A DNA stretch of 64,000 nt, from the NCBI GenBank assembly GCA_963814875.1, contig CAWFFJ010000024.1, forward strand, positions 1 through 64,000. Reading direction: 5' to 3'. A program made the position numbers and the translations under genes. Below the pieces are notes generated by a model that was not told the DNA's origin, did no database searches, and worked only from the letters and a program-made list of their open reading frames with translations. This DNA is from CAVSIS01 sp963814875 (GTDB lineage: Bacteria; Acidobacteriota; Thermoanaerobaculia; Thermoanaerobaculales; Sulfomarinibacteraceae). Shown here one piece after another: positions 8,522 to 16,128 of the stretch; the first letter of the stretch is position 1, and every line of letters begins with the position of its first letter.

Positions 8522-9685
8522 TCAGCGTCCGTCGGGCGGGTCGATGTAGGTGAAGATTTCGCCGGCCCAGTTCCGCAGCTGCCAGCGGCCGTCCTCGTGG
8601 CTGACCACGGTCTCGGGCTGGAGCGGGATCTTGCCGCCGCCGCCGGGGGCGTCGACGACGTAGGTCGGGACGGCGTAGCCCGTAGTGTGCCCACGAACGG
8701 CGGACATGATCTCGAGCCCGCGGGAGATCGTCGTCCGAAGGTGACCGGTGCCGATGACCGGGTCGGCCTGGTAGAGGTAGTAGGGCCGCACCCGGACCAT
8801 GAGGAGGCGCTGGAAGAGCCGCTTGAGCACATCGGGGTCATCGTTCACACCGGCGAGGAGCACAGTCTGGCTGCCGAGCGGGATGCCGCCGTCGGCGAGC
8901 AGGTCGCACGCCGCCTCGACCTCGGGCGTGATCTCGGCCGGGTGTGAGAAATGGAGCGAGAGCCACACCCGGTGGCGGCGCAGCACACTCACCAGATTGG
9001 GAGTGATCCGCTGGGGCAGGAAGGAGGGCACGCGCGACCCGATCCGCAGCATCTCCAGGTGCTCGATGCTGCGCAGCTGCCCGAGCAGCTGGTCGAGCCG
9101 GTCGTCACTCATCAGGAGTGGGTCACCTCCCGACAGCAGCACGTCGCGCACCTCGGTGTGCTCTCGCAGGTAGGCGAGGATACGGTCGAGACGGCGCGGC
9201 AGAGGGTCGAGCTCGCCTTGGCTGACCAGACGCGAGCGCGTGCAGTACCGGCAGTAGGCGGCACAGGTGTCGAGAGCGAGCAGCAGCACGCGGTCGGGGT
9301 ATCGGTGGACCAGCCCTTCGACCACCGACGCGTGGTCCTCACCGCACGGATCCTCCATGTCGCCGGGGCTGACCACGAACTCGGCGTCCTGCGGGATCAC
9401 CTGGCGGCGGATCGGGCAGGACGGGTCGTCCGGGTCCATGAGCGCGGCAAAGTGCGGCGTCACCGCGACGGCAAAACGCTCGGCGGCCATCTCGAGGCCG
9501 TGACGCTCCGCCGGCGTGAGGTCGAGGTAGCGCTCAAAGTGCTGGGGTCGGATCAGGCGGTGGCGCATCTGCCAGCGCCAGTCCGCCCACGCGATCGGAT
9601 CGTAATCCTCGTCGAAGACGCGGCACAAACGCTCGCGGCGACTTGCGGCCGGTACGATGTCGGCTGCGGTGCCGGAACGGCTCAT
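8522..9685 (-). CDS. kamA: L-lysine 2,3-aminomutase, radical SAM
   Basis: A 387-aa radical SAM/PLP enzyme that should interconvert L-alpha-lysine and L-beta-lysine. The 4Fe-4S ligands are in CAAYCRYC (C141, C145, C148). LLSGGDPLL, SRVPSFLP, and the C-terminal TYVVDAPGGGGKIPL with the PLP and metal region are all full KamA hallmarks, including the tail that the shorter EpmB proteins lack. Start is the ATG at 9685 with GGGGGG upstream; an extra 18 residues in the longer frame are not family-like. First gene of a tightly packed operon. A second KAM-family gene (epmB) lies 43 kb away, so this one is likely for free lysine. Confidence 0.9.
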   Translation of the reverse strand: MSRSGTAADIVPAASRRERLCRVFDEDYDPIAWADWRWQMRHRLIRPQHFERYLDLTPAERHGLEMAAERFAVAVTPHFAALMDPDDPSCPIRRQVIPQDAEFVVSPGDMEDPCGEDHASVVEGLVHRYPDRVLLLALDTCAAYCRYCTRSRLVSQGELDPLPRRLDRILAYLREHTEVRDVLLSGGDPLLMSDDRLDQLLGQLRSIEHLEMLRIGSRVPSFLPQRITPNLVSVLRRHRVWLSLHFSHPAEITPEVEAACDLLADGGIPLGSQTVLLAGVNDDPDVLKRLFQRLLMVRVRPYYLYQADPVIGTGHLRTTISRGLEIMSAVRGHTTGYAVPTYVVDAPGGGGKIPLQPETVVSHEDGRWQLRNWAGEIFTYIDPPDGR

Positions 9686-10016
9686 GATGTGGTCCCCCCG
9701 TGAACAGGTAGTGGAGTTGGAGTTGTTCGACGGACGCACTTCGCTCGTTCATTCATTGGAAACGACCCCGCGTCGCCCGCGCGGCGCGCGTACGAGCCCG
9801 TCAGGGCGCGGATTCATGATGGTCTATCGCCTCGTTGCGTGTCCGGTGTTTGAGGCGGCGCCCGCCGCAAGATGCAGCAGGGCCTCGAACCGGATGAAGC
9901 GGGATGGGACGGCGACGCCCTCGAGGTGGCTCGCGACCGTCATGCGGTCAGCGCGCCAAGAACTCGGCACCCTACTGGGGGGCTCTTCGGGAGTTGCGTC
10001 ACACTTCACGTTGCAC
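9686..10016 (-). other. Long untranslated leader of the kamA operon
   Basis: About 330 bp between a good sigma-70-like promoter and the kamA start holds no convincing gene. A 64-codon frame on the minus strand (9824-10018) begins inside the -10 element and has no recognisable homology. The region may be a structured leader. I did not identify a lysine riboswitch fold or any other known class by eye. Confidence 0.3.
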
Positions 10017-10044
10017 AAAATATCCTTGTTGAGGCCGATGTCAA
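10017..10044 (-). promoter_or_regulatory. Sigma-70-like promoter upstream of kamA
   Basis: Minus strand: TTGACA (10039-10044), 16-bp spacer, TATTTT (10017-10022), inside an unusually AT-rich patch for this genome. The -35 is a perfect consensus match. It points toward kamA and lies just downstream of the GNAT-HDAC stop at 10073, so the kamA unit can be transcribed independently of that gene. Confidence 0.5.
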
Positions 10045-10072
10045 GAGGGATCGATACTGTTTGGGGTCCGGG

Positions 10073-11827
10073 TCACGGAACTGACGGGCTGCGAAACGTT
10101 TCCCGCCACAGCCCGGTGAAGAAATGGCGGGCGTTCACGCCGATATTTCGGACCCGGTAGCCGCCCTCCTGGACCACCAGCACCGGCAGCCCGAGAGCAC
10201 CGATGATGCGGCCGTTGGCGGTGAAATCGTCGGGCTCGAGGCTCCAGGTACCGGTCGGGTCCTTACGCGCGGTGTCGAGCCCGAGCGCGACCACCAGCAC
10301 CTCGGCGCCGAACTTCACGATTCTGGCCAGTGCGCGTTCGAGGGCAGTCCGGTAAGCGGGTCCGTCGATCTCTTCCGGGAGGGGATAGTTGCGGTTGCAG
10401 CCGGCGCCCGGGCCCTCGCCGGTCTCCTCGGAGAAGCCGCTGAAGTAGGGGTAGGCGAAGTTGGGATGGCCGTGGATCGAGACCGTGAGCACGTCTGGGC
10501 GCTCCCAGAAGATGTCCTGCTGGCCGTTGCCATGGTGGTAGTCGATGTCGAGGATCGCGACCTTGACCTCGCGGCTGAGCCGGTCGGCCGCGATCGCCGT
10601 GTTGTTGAAGTAGCAGAAGCCGCCAAAGGACCGGCGCTCGGCGTGGTGGCCAGGCGGACGCACGAGGGTGTAGGCCAGGCGCCGCCCGCCGAGCAGCGCC
10701 TCGGCGGCGGTGAGGGCGCAGTCGACGGCGCGGCGGGCCGCGAGGTAGGCGTTGCGGCTGAGCGGGGTGAAGGTGTCGATGCAGTAGTAACCGGCGCGGA
10801 CCTCGAGCTCCTTGGGCGGCCGGGCCACGTTGCGGATCGGGAACACATACGGGTAGACCGATCGGTCGTCGCCGATGCGCTCGCACACGCGCTTGAAGTA
10901 GCGCACCCACCCGGGGTCGTGCAGCTCGAGGATGTGTCGGTCGGGAAACGACCGCGGAGGGAGCTCCTCGAACAGCCCGGTCTGGTCGAGCTCTCGGCGG
11001 ATGGCGGAAATGCGGACCGGGGACTCGACGTAGCCGCGTTCGCGCACGTGGTGGATCGAGTGGCGGTCGTTGACGACGAGCGCGATGCGGCGCTCCGGCC
11101 GGATCACCTCATGCGGCGGAGCAGGTGCGACGGTGGGGCGGTAGCGCGGAGGGCGCAGCTGCACCGGGTCGTCCAGGAACGATGCAACGACCTGCTCGAC
11201 GTACTCCGGCGGGCACACGTGACGGTACTTGCGCTCGAGGATCGCGCGCACCGCGGCCTGGGCGGCAGCCCGGCGTAGGGGCTGACCGCTTCCGAGACCG
11301 TCGAACACCAGGTAGGGCGGGTCGGTGTCACCGGGTTTGACCGGGGTTTCATAGGCGGTACCCTCGATCGGGCGCGCGCCGAAGGTCTCGTAGAACCGAA
11401 GCCGGGCGGCGTTCTGGCGGCGAATCGACGGGTTCGGGCTGAGTGCCGGGTCGTCCGGCAGGCACTCGAAGTAGATGCCGTAGCAGCCGAGCTCGCGGGC
11501 GTCGGAGCGGACCCGGTCGTAGAGTGCGCCACCGAGCCCACCGCCGGGGCGCCCAGGACGCGAGGCGATGAAGTCGAGGTAGAGAAAGCCGAGCTCGGGC
11601 TCATGGTAGACGACTGCGAAGGCCTTGACGCTGCTGCGGGCAGACTCCGCGACCAGCAGGATCGCACGGAAACCGTGCTTCACCGGCTGACGCAGCTTGT
11701 CCGTCAGCGCCGTGATGTCGTGGCTGGCGATCCCGGGGAAGCTGGTTGCGAGCAGCTTCTGAGCGGCCGCGATCGCCGCCCGGTCGGGCGGCAGGATGTC
11801 GTCGTAGATTCGGCGGATGCGGATCAT
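10073..11827 (-). CDS. GNAT-HDAC fusion: acetyltransferase plus acetylpolyamine/histone-deacetylase-like domain
   Basis: A 584-aa two-domain protein. Residues about 1-190 look like a GNAT domain (FLYLDFIASRPGRPGGGLG acetyl-CoA loop, then YETFGARP). After a linker, residues about 230-575 form a class II HDAC/acetylpolyamine amidohydrolase domain with PPGHHAE, FCYFNNTAIAA, the zinc ligands in ILDIDYHHGNG, and LGLDTARKDPTG. The ATG at 11827 has GGGAG upstream. An acetyl-adding and an acetyl-removing domain in one chain suggests acetyl groups used as temporary protection on an amine. It is on the same strand as the kamA-ATP-grasp operon, which begins 388 bp downstream. Substrate unknown. Confidence 0.83.
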   Translation of the reverse strand: MIRIRRIYDDILPPDRAAIAAAQKLLATSFPGIASHDITALTDKLRQPVKHGFRAILLVAESARSSVKAFAVVYHEPELGFLYLDFIASRPGRPGGGLGGALYDRVRSDARELGCYGIYFECLPDDPALSPNPSIRRQNAARLRFYETFGARPIEGTAYETPVKPGDTDPPYLVFDGLGSGQPLRRAAAQAAVRAILERKYRHVCPPEYVEQVVASFLDDPVQLRPPRYRPTVAPAPPHEVIRPERRIALVVNDRHSIHHVRERGYVESPVRISAIRRELDQTGLFEELPPRSFPDRHILELHDPGWVRYFKRVCERIGDDRSVYPYVFPIRNVARPPKELEVRAGYYCIDTFTPLSRNAYLAARRAVDCALTAAEALLGGRRLAYTLVRPPGHHAERRSFGGFCYFNNTAIAADRLSREVKVAILDIDYHHGNGQQDIFWERPDVLTVSIHGHPNFAYPYFSGFSEETGEGPGAGCNRNYPLPEEIDGPAYRTALERALARIVKFGAEVLVVALGLDTARKDPTGTWSLEPDDFTANGRIIGALGLPVLVVQEGGYRVRNIGVNARHFFTGLWRETFRSPSVP

Positions 11828-11985
11828 CGTGAGTCTCCCAGCCCGGCCTTGCAGGCTCGCATGAGCTCGATCGTACACCTCGAACCGTAGCCGGACCCGC
11901 GTGCTCGAGCGCTGGATCGATGCCTCCGTGTGGATCCGCCCGCAGGGCGACGGGTGGCAGGTCGATTGGAGAAGGGCGAAGTCGT

Positions 11986-13263
11986 TCAGCCGAGCGCCGG
12001 CAGCAGAGTGCCGCGGACCTCGCCGAAGCCGATCCGAACGCTATTGTGCTCGCCCCACCCGGTCATGACCGCGGTGTCGCCGTCGGCGAGGAACTTCCGG
12101 GTCTCGCCGGACGGCAGCTCGAGCGGCTCAGAACCGCGCCAGCTGAGCTCGAGCATGCTCCCGCGCTCGTGCTTCTCCGGCCCGCTGATGGTGCCCGAGG
12201 CCATGAGGTCGCCGGGCCGGACGTTGCAGCCGTTGACCGTGTGGTGGGCGAGCTGTTGGCACATGCTCCAGTACAGGTAGCGAGAGTTTGAGCTGGCGAT
12301 CGGCATCGGCTTCGGGTGGCGTTCGGTGGCGAGAGAGACCTCGAGTCGGATGTCGTAGGCACAGTTCACGGGGTTCTTGAGGTACTCGAGCGGCTCGGGC
12401 GCATTTTGGACGGGACCGGCGCAGCGCAGGGGTTCGAGGGCCTCGAGGGTGACCACCCAGGGCGAGATCGAGGTCGCGAAGCTCTTGCCCAGGAACGGCC
12501 CGAGCGGGACGTACTCCCACTTCTGGATGTCGCGCGCGCTCCAGTCGTTGACGAGGACCATGCCGAAGATGTGATCCGCGGCGCGCTCGATCGGGATCTG
12601 CTGGCCGAGCTCGGTGCCGGGGCCGACGAAGAAGCCCACCTCGAGCTCGAAGTCCATCAGCCGACTCGGGCCGTAGCTCGGACGCTCGGCGTCGTCGGCC
12701 TTGGTCTGGCCCATCGGGCGCCGCACCGGGGTGCCGCTGACCACCACCGAGCTGGAGCGGCCGTGGTAGCCGACCGGTAGGTGGAGCCAGTTTGGCTGGA
12801 GCGCGTTGTCCTGACCGCGGAACATGGTGCCGACGTTGGTCGCGTGCTCGCGCGAGGAGTAAAAGTCGGTGTAGTCGCCGATCGCCGCCGGGAGCAGCAT
12901 CTCGACCGAGGACATCGGCAACAGGGCTGCGTCGCGGACGGCCGCGTCATCGCGCAGGGTCGACTGGTCGCGCGAGAGCAGGCGCTGGATCGCCGTCCGC
13001 GCCTTGCGCCATGCAGGCCGGCCGAGGGCCATGAAGCCGTTGAGGTCCCCGCGTGCGAAGACCTCACCGCTCGCCATGTCTGGTCCCGAGATCAGGCCGA
13101 GCTCTGCGAGCACCGCGAGGTCGAGGACATGCTCGCCGATCGCGACGCCGACCCTGGGCGGAGCGGCCGCGCGCGGACGGAACACGCCGAATGGCAGGTT
13201 CTGGATCGGAAAGTGGGAGCCGGGCGCCACCTGGACGAAGCTCTCGAGCTGCTGATCAGTCAT
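11986..13263 (-). CDS. fahA: Fumarylacetoacetase
   Basis: A 425-aa enzyme that should hydrolyse 4-fumarylacetoacetate to fumarate and acetoacetate, the last step of tyrosine/homogentisate breakdown. An N-terminal SH3-like FAA domain (FPIQNLPFGVF) precedes the catalytic domain with DYTDFYSSREHATNVG, PVGYHGRSSSVV, LMDFELEVGFFVG (metal-binding E-x-E), NDWSARDIQKWEYVPLGPF and GTISGP. The length matches FAH of bacteria and animals. The ATG at 13263 is preceded by AGAGGAGAAAG. It lies 13 bp after an uncharacterised gene that is probably in the same transcript. Confidence 0.93.
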   Translation of the reverse strand: MTDQQLESFVQVAPGSHFPIQNLPFGVFRPRAAAPPRVGVAIGEHVLDLAVLAELGLISGPDMASGEVFARGDLNGFMALGRPAWRKARTAIQRLLSRDQSTLRDDAAVRDAALLPMSSVEMLLPAAIGDYTDFYSSREHATNVGTMFRGQDNALQPNWLHLPVGYHGRSSSVVVSGTPVRRPMGQTKADDAERPSYGPSRLMDFELEVGFFVGPGTELGQQIPIERAADHIFGMVLVNDWSARDIQKWEYVPLGPFLGKSFATSISPWVVTLEALEPLRCAGPVQNAPEPLEYLKNPVNCAYDIRLEVSLATERHPKPMPIASSNSRYLYWSMCQQLAHHTVNGCNVRPGDLMASGTISGPEKHERGSMLELSWRGSEPLELPSGETRKFLADGDTAVMTGWGEHNSVRIGFGEVRGTLLPALG

Positions 13264-13276
13264 GCTCTTTCTCCTC

Positions 13277-14215
13277 TCACGCCCGCGGCAGCAGACCAAG
13301 CGCGCGCAGGTCGTCGCGGGGCTCTGTGAAGCTGCAGCTGCCGAAGCCGACCACCGTCTCGCGGCGCGCCAATCGAACCTGGGCGGCGGTCGCGGTCAAC
13401 CCGCGCCAGGCGAGGTGCTCGGGTGTCACCACGAACGACGCCTCTTCCTGCTCCGCGACGATCTCGGCAATCCCCGCCCCATCGAGTCCGTGCACCCGCG
13501 CCATGACCGCCGCGGCGACCACGTTGAGGAAACCGTGGACGAGCGTGCCGAGCACGTCGTCGTGGTGGCGGAGCGGGTGGTGCAGGCCCTGGGTCGCTTT
13601 GAGCGGCAGGCCGGCGTCGCGGGCGGCGGCGATCGCCGCCGCGACCGCCTCGACCGACGGCACCGCGGCCGCGTCGAGCCCACCGCAGCGAATCTTGAGG
13701 CCGGCGCCGCCGCCCAGGTTCGACACCGCGGACCCGGCGCGGGCGAGGCGAGGTCGCCACTCGCCGAGCAACGAGGGCTCGAAGAAGGGCGTCAGCTGCC
13801 ACGGGCCGGAGCGCGCGAGCCGCTCGGCGGTCCCGACCACCGCGTCCTCGACCCCGTCCTCGGGCAGGCGGAGCTCGAGTACATCGGCTTCGAGGCGCTC
13901 GCCGAGACGGCGGGCCGCTTCGAGCAGGTCGCGGAGGTCGGCCTCGAGCCCTGCCAACAGCATGGTCGCGTCGGCGCCGCCGCGCGCGAGCACGGCAAGC
14001 CGCACCGGATCTGCCGAGGGGTGGTGGCCCAAGGCTGCGGCGAGCTCCGGCAGGCGCGCCGCCGGACACACGAAGCGCGCGAGCAGGAACGACGCCGGCT
14101 CACTGCGGTGGGAGAGGAACTCTGCGACCGCCGACGGCATGTCGAGCCGCGCCGGCGGAAACAGGCCGGCGTAGTCGATCAGCCCGCCGAGCAGAGCGTG
14201 GGAGGTGTCGGTCAC
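13277..14215 (-). CDS. Conserved hypothetical protein paired with fumarylacetoacetase
   Basis: A 312-aa soluble protein rich in Ala and Leu with alternating strand/helix pattern suggestive of a TIM barrel. Striking motifs are DYAGLFPPA near the N-terminus, GLKIRCGG at 172-179 and LKATQGLHHP at about 205-214. These look like a conserved active site, but I cannot name the reaction. GTG at 14215 is taken as start because GGAGACG lies upstream and homology-like sequence begins with TDTSHALLGGLIDYAG; the longer frame reads through a hairpin. Position directly before fahA suggests a role in tyrosine or homogentisate catabolism. Confidence 0.7.
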   Translation of the reverse strand: MTDTSHALLGGLIDYAGLFPPARLDMPSAVAEFLSHRSEPASFLLARFVCPAARLPELAAALGHHPSADPVRLAVLARGGADATMLLAGLEADLRDLLEAARRLGERLEADVLELRLPEDGVEDAVVGTAERLARSGPWQLTPFFEPSLLGEWRPRLARAGSAVSNLGGGAGLKIRCGGLDAAAVPSVEAVAAAIAAARDAGLPLKATQGLHHPLRHHDDVLGTLVHGFLNVVAAAVMARVHGLDGAGIAEIVAEQEEASFVVTPEHLAWRGLTATAAQVRLARRETVVGFGSCSFTEPRDDLRALGLLPRA

Positions 14216-14233
14216 GGGCGTCTCCAAGCTACC

Positions 14234-14255
14234 GACGCGGTCTTGCGACCGCGTC
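14234..14255. terminator. Perfect 9-bp inverted repeat
   Basis: GACGCGGTC-TTGC-GACCGCGTC lies between the end of the oxidoreductase gene (14355) and the GTG of the FahA partner (14215). It could terminate the upstream transcript or be an operator or 5' hairpin for the fahA operon. There is no T-tract. Confidence 0.3.
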
Positions 14256-14354
14256 GCGTGCATCGTAGCAGGTCCTCTGAGGTCGTCCTCCAGATGCACG
14301 CAGCGCATCTAGAGGCACGGGTCGAGCCAGCGGCCCGAGAGAACGCCGCAAGTC

Positions 14355-15317
14355 TCAGACGCCCGAACTGGGCCGATGGCTCGAGCCGTGCCCCGCGATC
14401 CAGTCGAGCGTCGCGGGGACCGCGGTCTTGTACGGCGTGGTCGGTGGAAGCGTGCCGAGAAGCTGCGCGAGCTTGGCACCGTCGATGGCGAGGGGCTTCG
14501 CGTAGTGCGGCACCATCGGCATGAAGCTGCGCAGGTCGGAGTTGACGAGCGCGAGCAGGCGCAGCAGCCATGGTGGCGCGGCACGCAGCTTGACGTCACG
14601 GTGGAGGTGGTCGGCGGCGATCTTCGCGAGCCGGCGCGCGCTCAGCGGACCGCTGCCCGGAACCAGCCACGACCCACCATAGGCGCCGTCGCGCTCGGCG
14701 AGATCGGCGACGGTGCGCATCGCATCGGGCACGTAGGCGTAGTCGCGCTCGGTGTCGGCGGAGCCGATCCAGCTCATCGCCTTGCCGGCCGCCGCCTCCT
14801 GCAGCGGCAGCTGGAGCGTGCTGGCGTGGACGTGCGGTCCGAAGAAGTCGGGCAGGTGGACGATTGCAGCCCCCGCCTCACGGAGGATGTCCTCGGCCTC
14901 GCGGCGCAGCCGGATGAAGGCGTGGCCACGCTCCCTGGGGTGCCGCTCGGTGAGGGGCAGGGTGCGGATCGGGAGGAAGGCCCAGTAGCTCGAGACTTGG
15001 AGCCCGCGCGCCCCGGTGGCGTCGAGCGCCTCCGCGAGCCGGTGGGCCGTGCGGGGGTGGTCGTCCATGCGGTCGGGCGGCAGGCCGATGCAGTCGACGG
15101 CCAGGGCGCAGCCGTCGATGGCGCGGCGCAGGGCGTCGCCGTCGAGGGCGTCCGCGACGACCCGTTCGACACGGTCGTCGGGGAACGTGGCCGCAAGTCG
15201 CGCCTCGGTCCGCGCAATCACGCGAACCATCTGCCCGCGACCGACGAGCTCGCGGGACAGTGCGATGCCGGTGGGTCCGGTGGCGCCGACAATGGCTACT
15301 CGGTTCGAGGTCGTCAT
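14355..15317 (-). CDS. NAD(P)-binding atypical SDR (NmrA/epimerase-like)
   Basis: A 320-aa Rossmann-fold protein with the dinucleotide motif VGATGPTGIALS at the N-terminus and the following VIART segment. Mid-protein SSYWAFLP and FIRLRREAEDIL replace a classical YxxxK pair, as in the NmrA-like/atypical SDR group, and DYAYVPDAMRTV is the usual C-terminal strand. Start is the ATG at 15317 with GGGGGAG upstream. It is divergent from the AraC-type regulator (126-bp gap), so it may be controlled by it. Substrate unknown. Confidence 0.78.
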   Translation of the reverse strand: MTTSNRVAIVGATGPTGIALSRELVGRGQMVRVIARTEARLAATFPDDRVERVVADALDGDALRRAIDGCALAVDCIGLPPDRMDDHPRTAHRLAEALDATGARGLQVSSYWAFLPIRTLPLTERHPRERGHAFIRLRREAEDILREAGAAIVHLPDFFGPHVHASTLQLPLQEAAAGKAMSWIGSADTERDYAYVPDAMRTVADLAERDGAYGGSWLVPGSGPLSARRLAKIAADHLHRDVKLRAAPPWLLRLLALVNSDLRSFMPMVPHYAKPLAIDGAKLAQLLGTLPPTTPYKTAVPATLDWIAGHGSSHRPSSGV

Positions 15318-15443
15318 GGTGTGGTCTCCCCCGGTCGTGTGCATCCGTCAAGAACGACCCTCCAGCGCGGCGGTCTATTCCGATGGGGGCCGCGCGAGGT
15401 CGCGCTACACTCTGAGAAGAACGAACAGAGTGGGGCGGCGGAC

Positions 15444-16103
15444 GTGGCGCTGAAGCCCCCGAGCCCGACACCGGAGCTTGATGTGAGTCTGACCGTCGGT
15501 GTGCTTGTGCTGATTGCGGTGGTGAGCTTTCTCGCGGTGGTGATGATCATCCGCGACCGGCGCCATCAGCGGCAGATGGGCGCCCTGCTCGAGAGGCTCG
15601 CGGCCCTCGATGCGGCGCGAGGTGTTTCGCCGGCGTTGATGATGTTGCCCTCGGATCGGGCACCACTCGAGGGCGAAGGCGGTTCGACGGCCGTGTCCGG
15701 GGGCTCCTCACCTCCCGGGGACGTTCTCGCCGGCAAGACCAGCCATGTCCGGCGCGTCGTCGAAGGCGCGGCCGCCTCGGCTGCAACCCTGGCCGACCAG
15801 GCGATCGTATGCGTGCACCGCCACCTGGAGGAGAACGTTGCGCCGGGCCAGATCGCTGCCGAGCTCTACGTGTCGCTGCGGACCCTCGAGCGCGGGCTCG
15901 CTGCCGAGCTCGACTGCACGCCGAGCCAGCTCATCCTCGCCATGAAGATGCGCGAGGCGCGCGACCTGCTGCGCTCCGACCGCTTCACCGTCAGCGAGGT
16001 CGCCTACCGGCTCGCCTTCTCGAGCCCGTCGCACTTCTCGCGCCGGTACAAAGCGTTCTACGGCCGCGCTCCATCAGAGGAGATCCGCCGCCAGGCGGCG
16101 TGA
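15444..16103 (+). CDS. Membrane-anchored AraC-type DNA-binding protein
   Basis: About 219 aa with one transmembrane helix near the N-terminus (about residues 15-36, VGVLVLIAVVSFLAVVMII), a poorly conserved linker of about 85 residues and a complete C-terminal AraC double-HTH domain (APGQIAAELYVSLRTLERGL, then FTVSEVAYRLAFSSPSHFSRRYK). No periplasmic sensor domain is visible, so the HTH hangs from the inner membrane on a flexible arm. GTG at 15444 is chosen; GTG at 15483 would start at the helix itself. It lies 25 bp before the kinase gene and is divergent from the oxidoreductase. The arrangement suggests that the kinase and regulator act together at the membrane. Confidence 0.75.
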   Translation: MALKPPSPTPELDVSLTVGVLVLIAVVSFLAVVMIIRDRRHQRQMGALLERLAALDAARGVSPALMMLPSDRAPLEGEGGSTAVSGGSSPPGDVLAGKTSHVRRVVEGAAASAATLADQAIVCVHRHLEENVAPGQIAAELYVSLRTLERGLAAELDCTPSQLILAMKMREARDLLRSDRFTVSEVAYRLAFSSPSHFSRRYKAFYGRAPSEEIRRQAA

Positions 16104-16128
16104 GCGTCGCCGCGAGGCATCCTGGACG

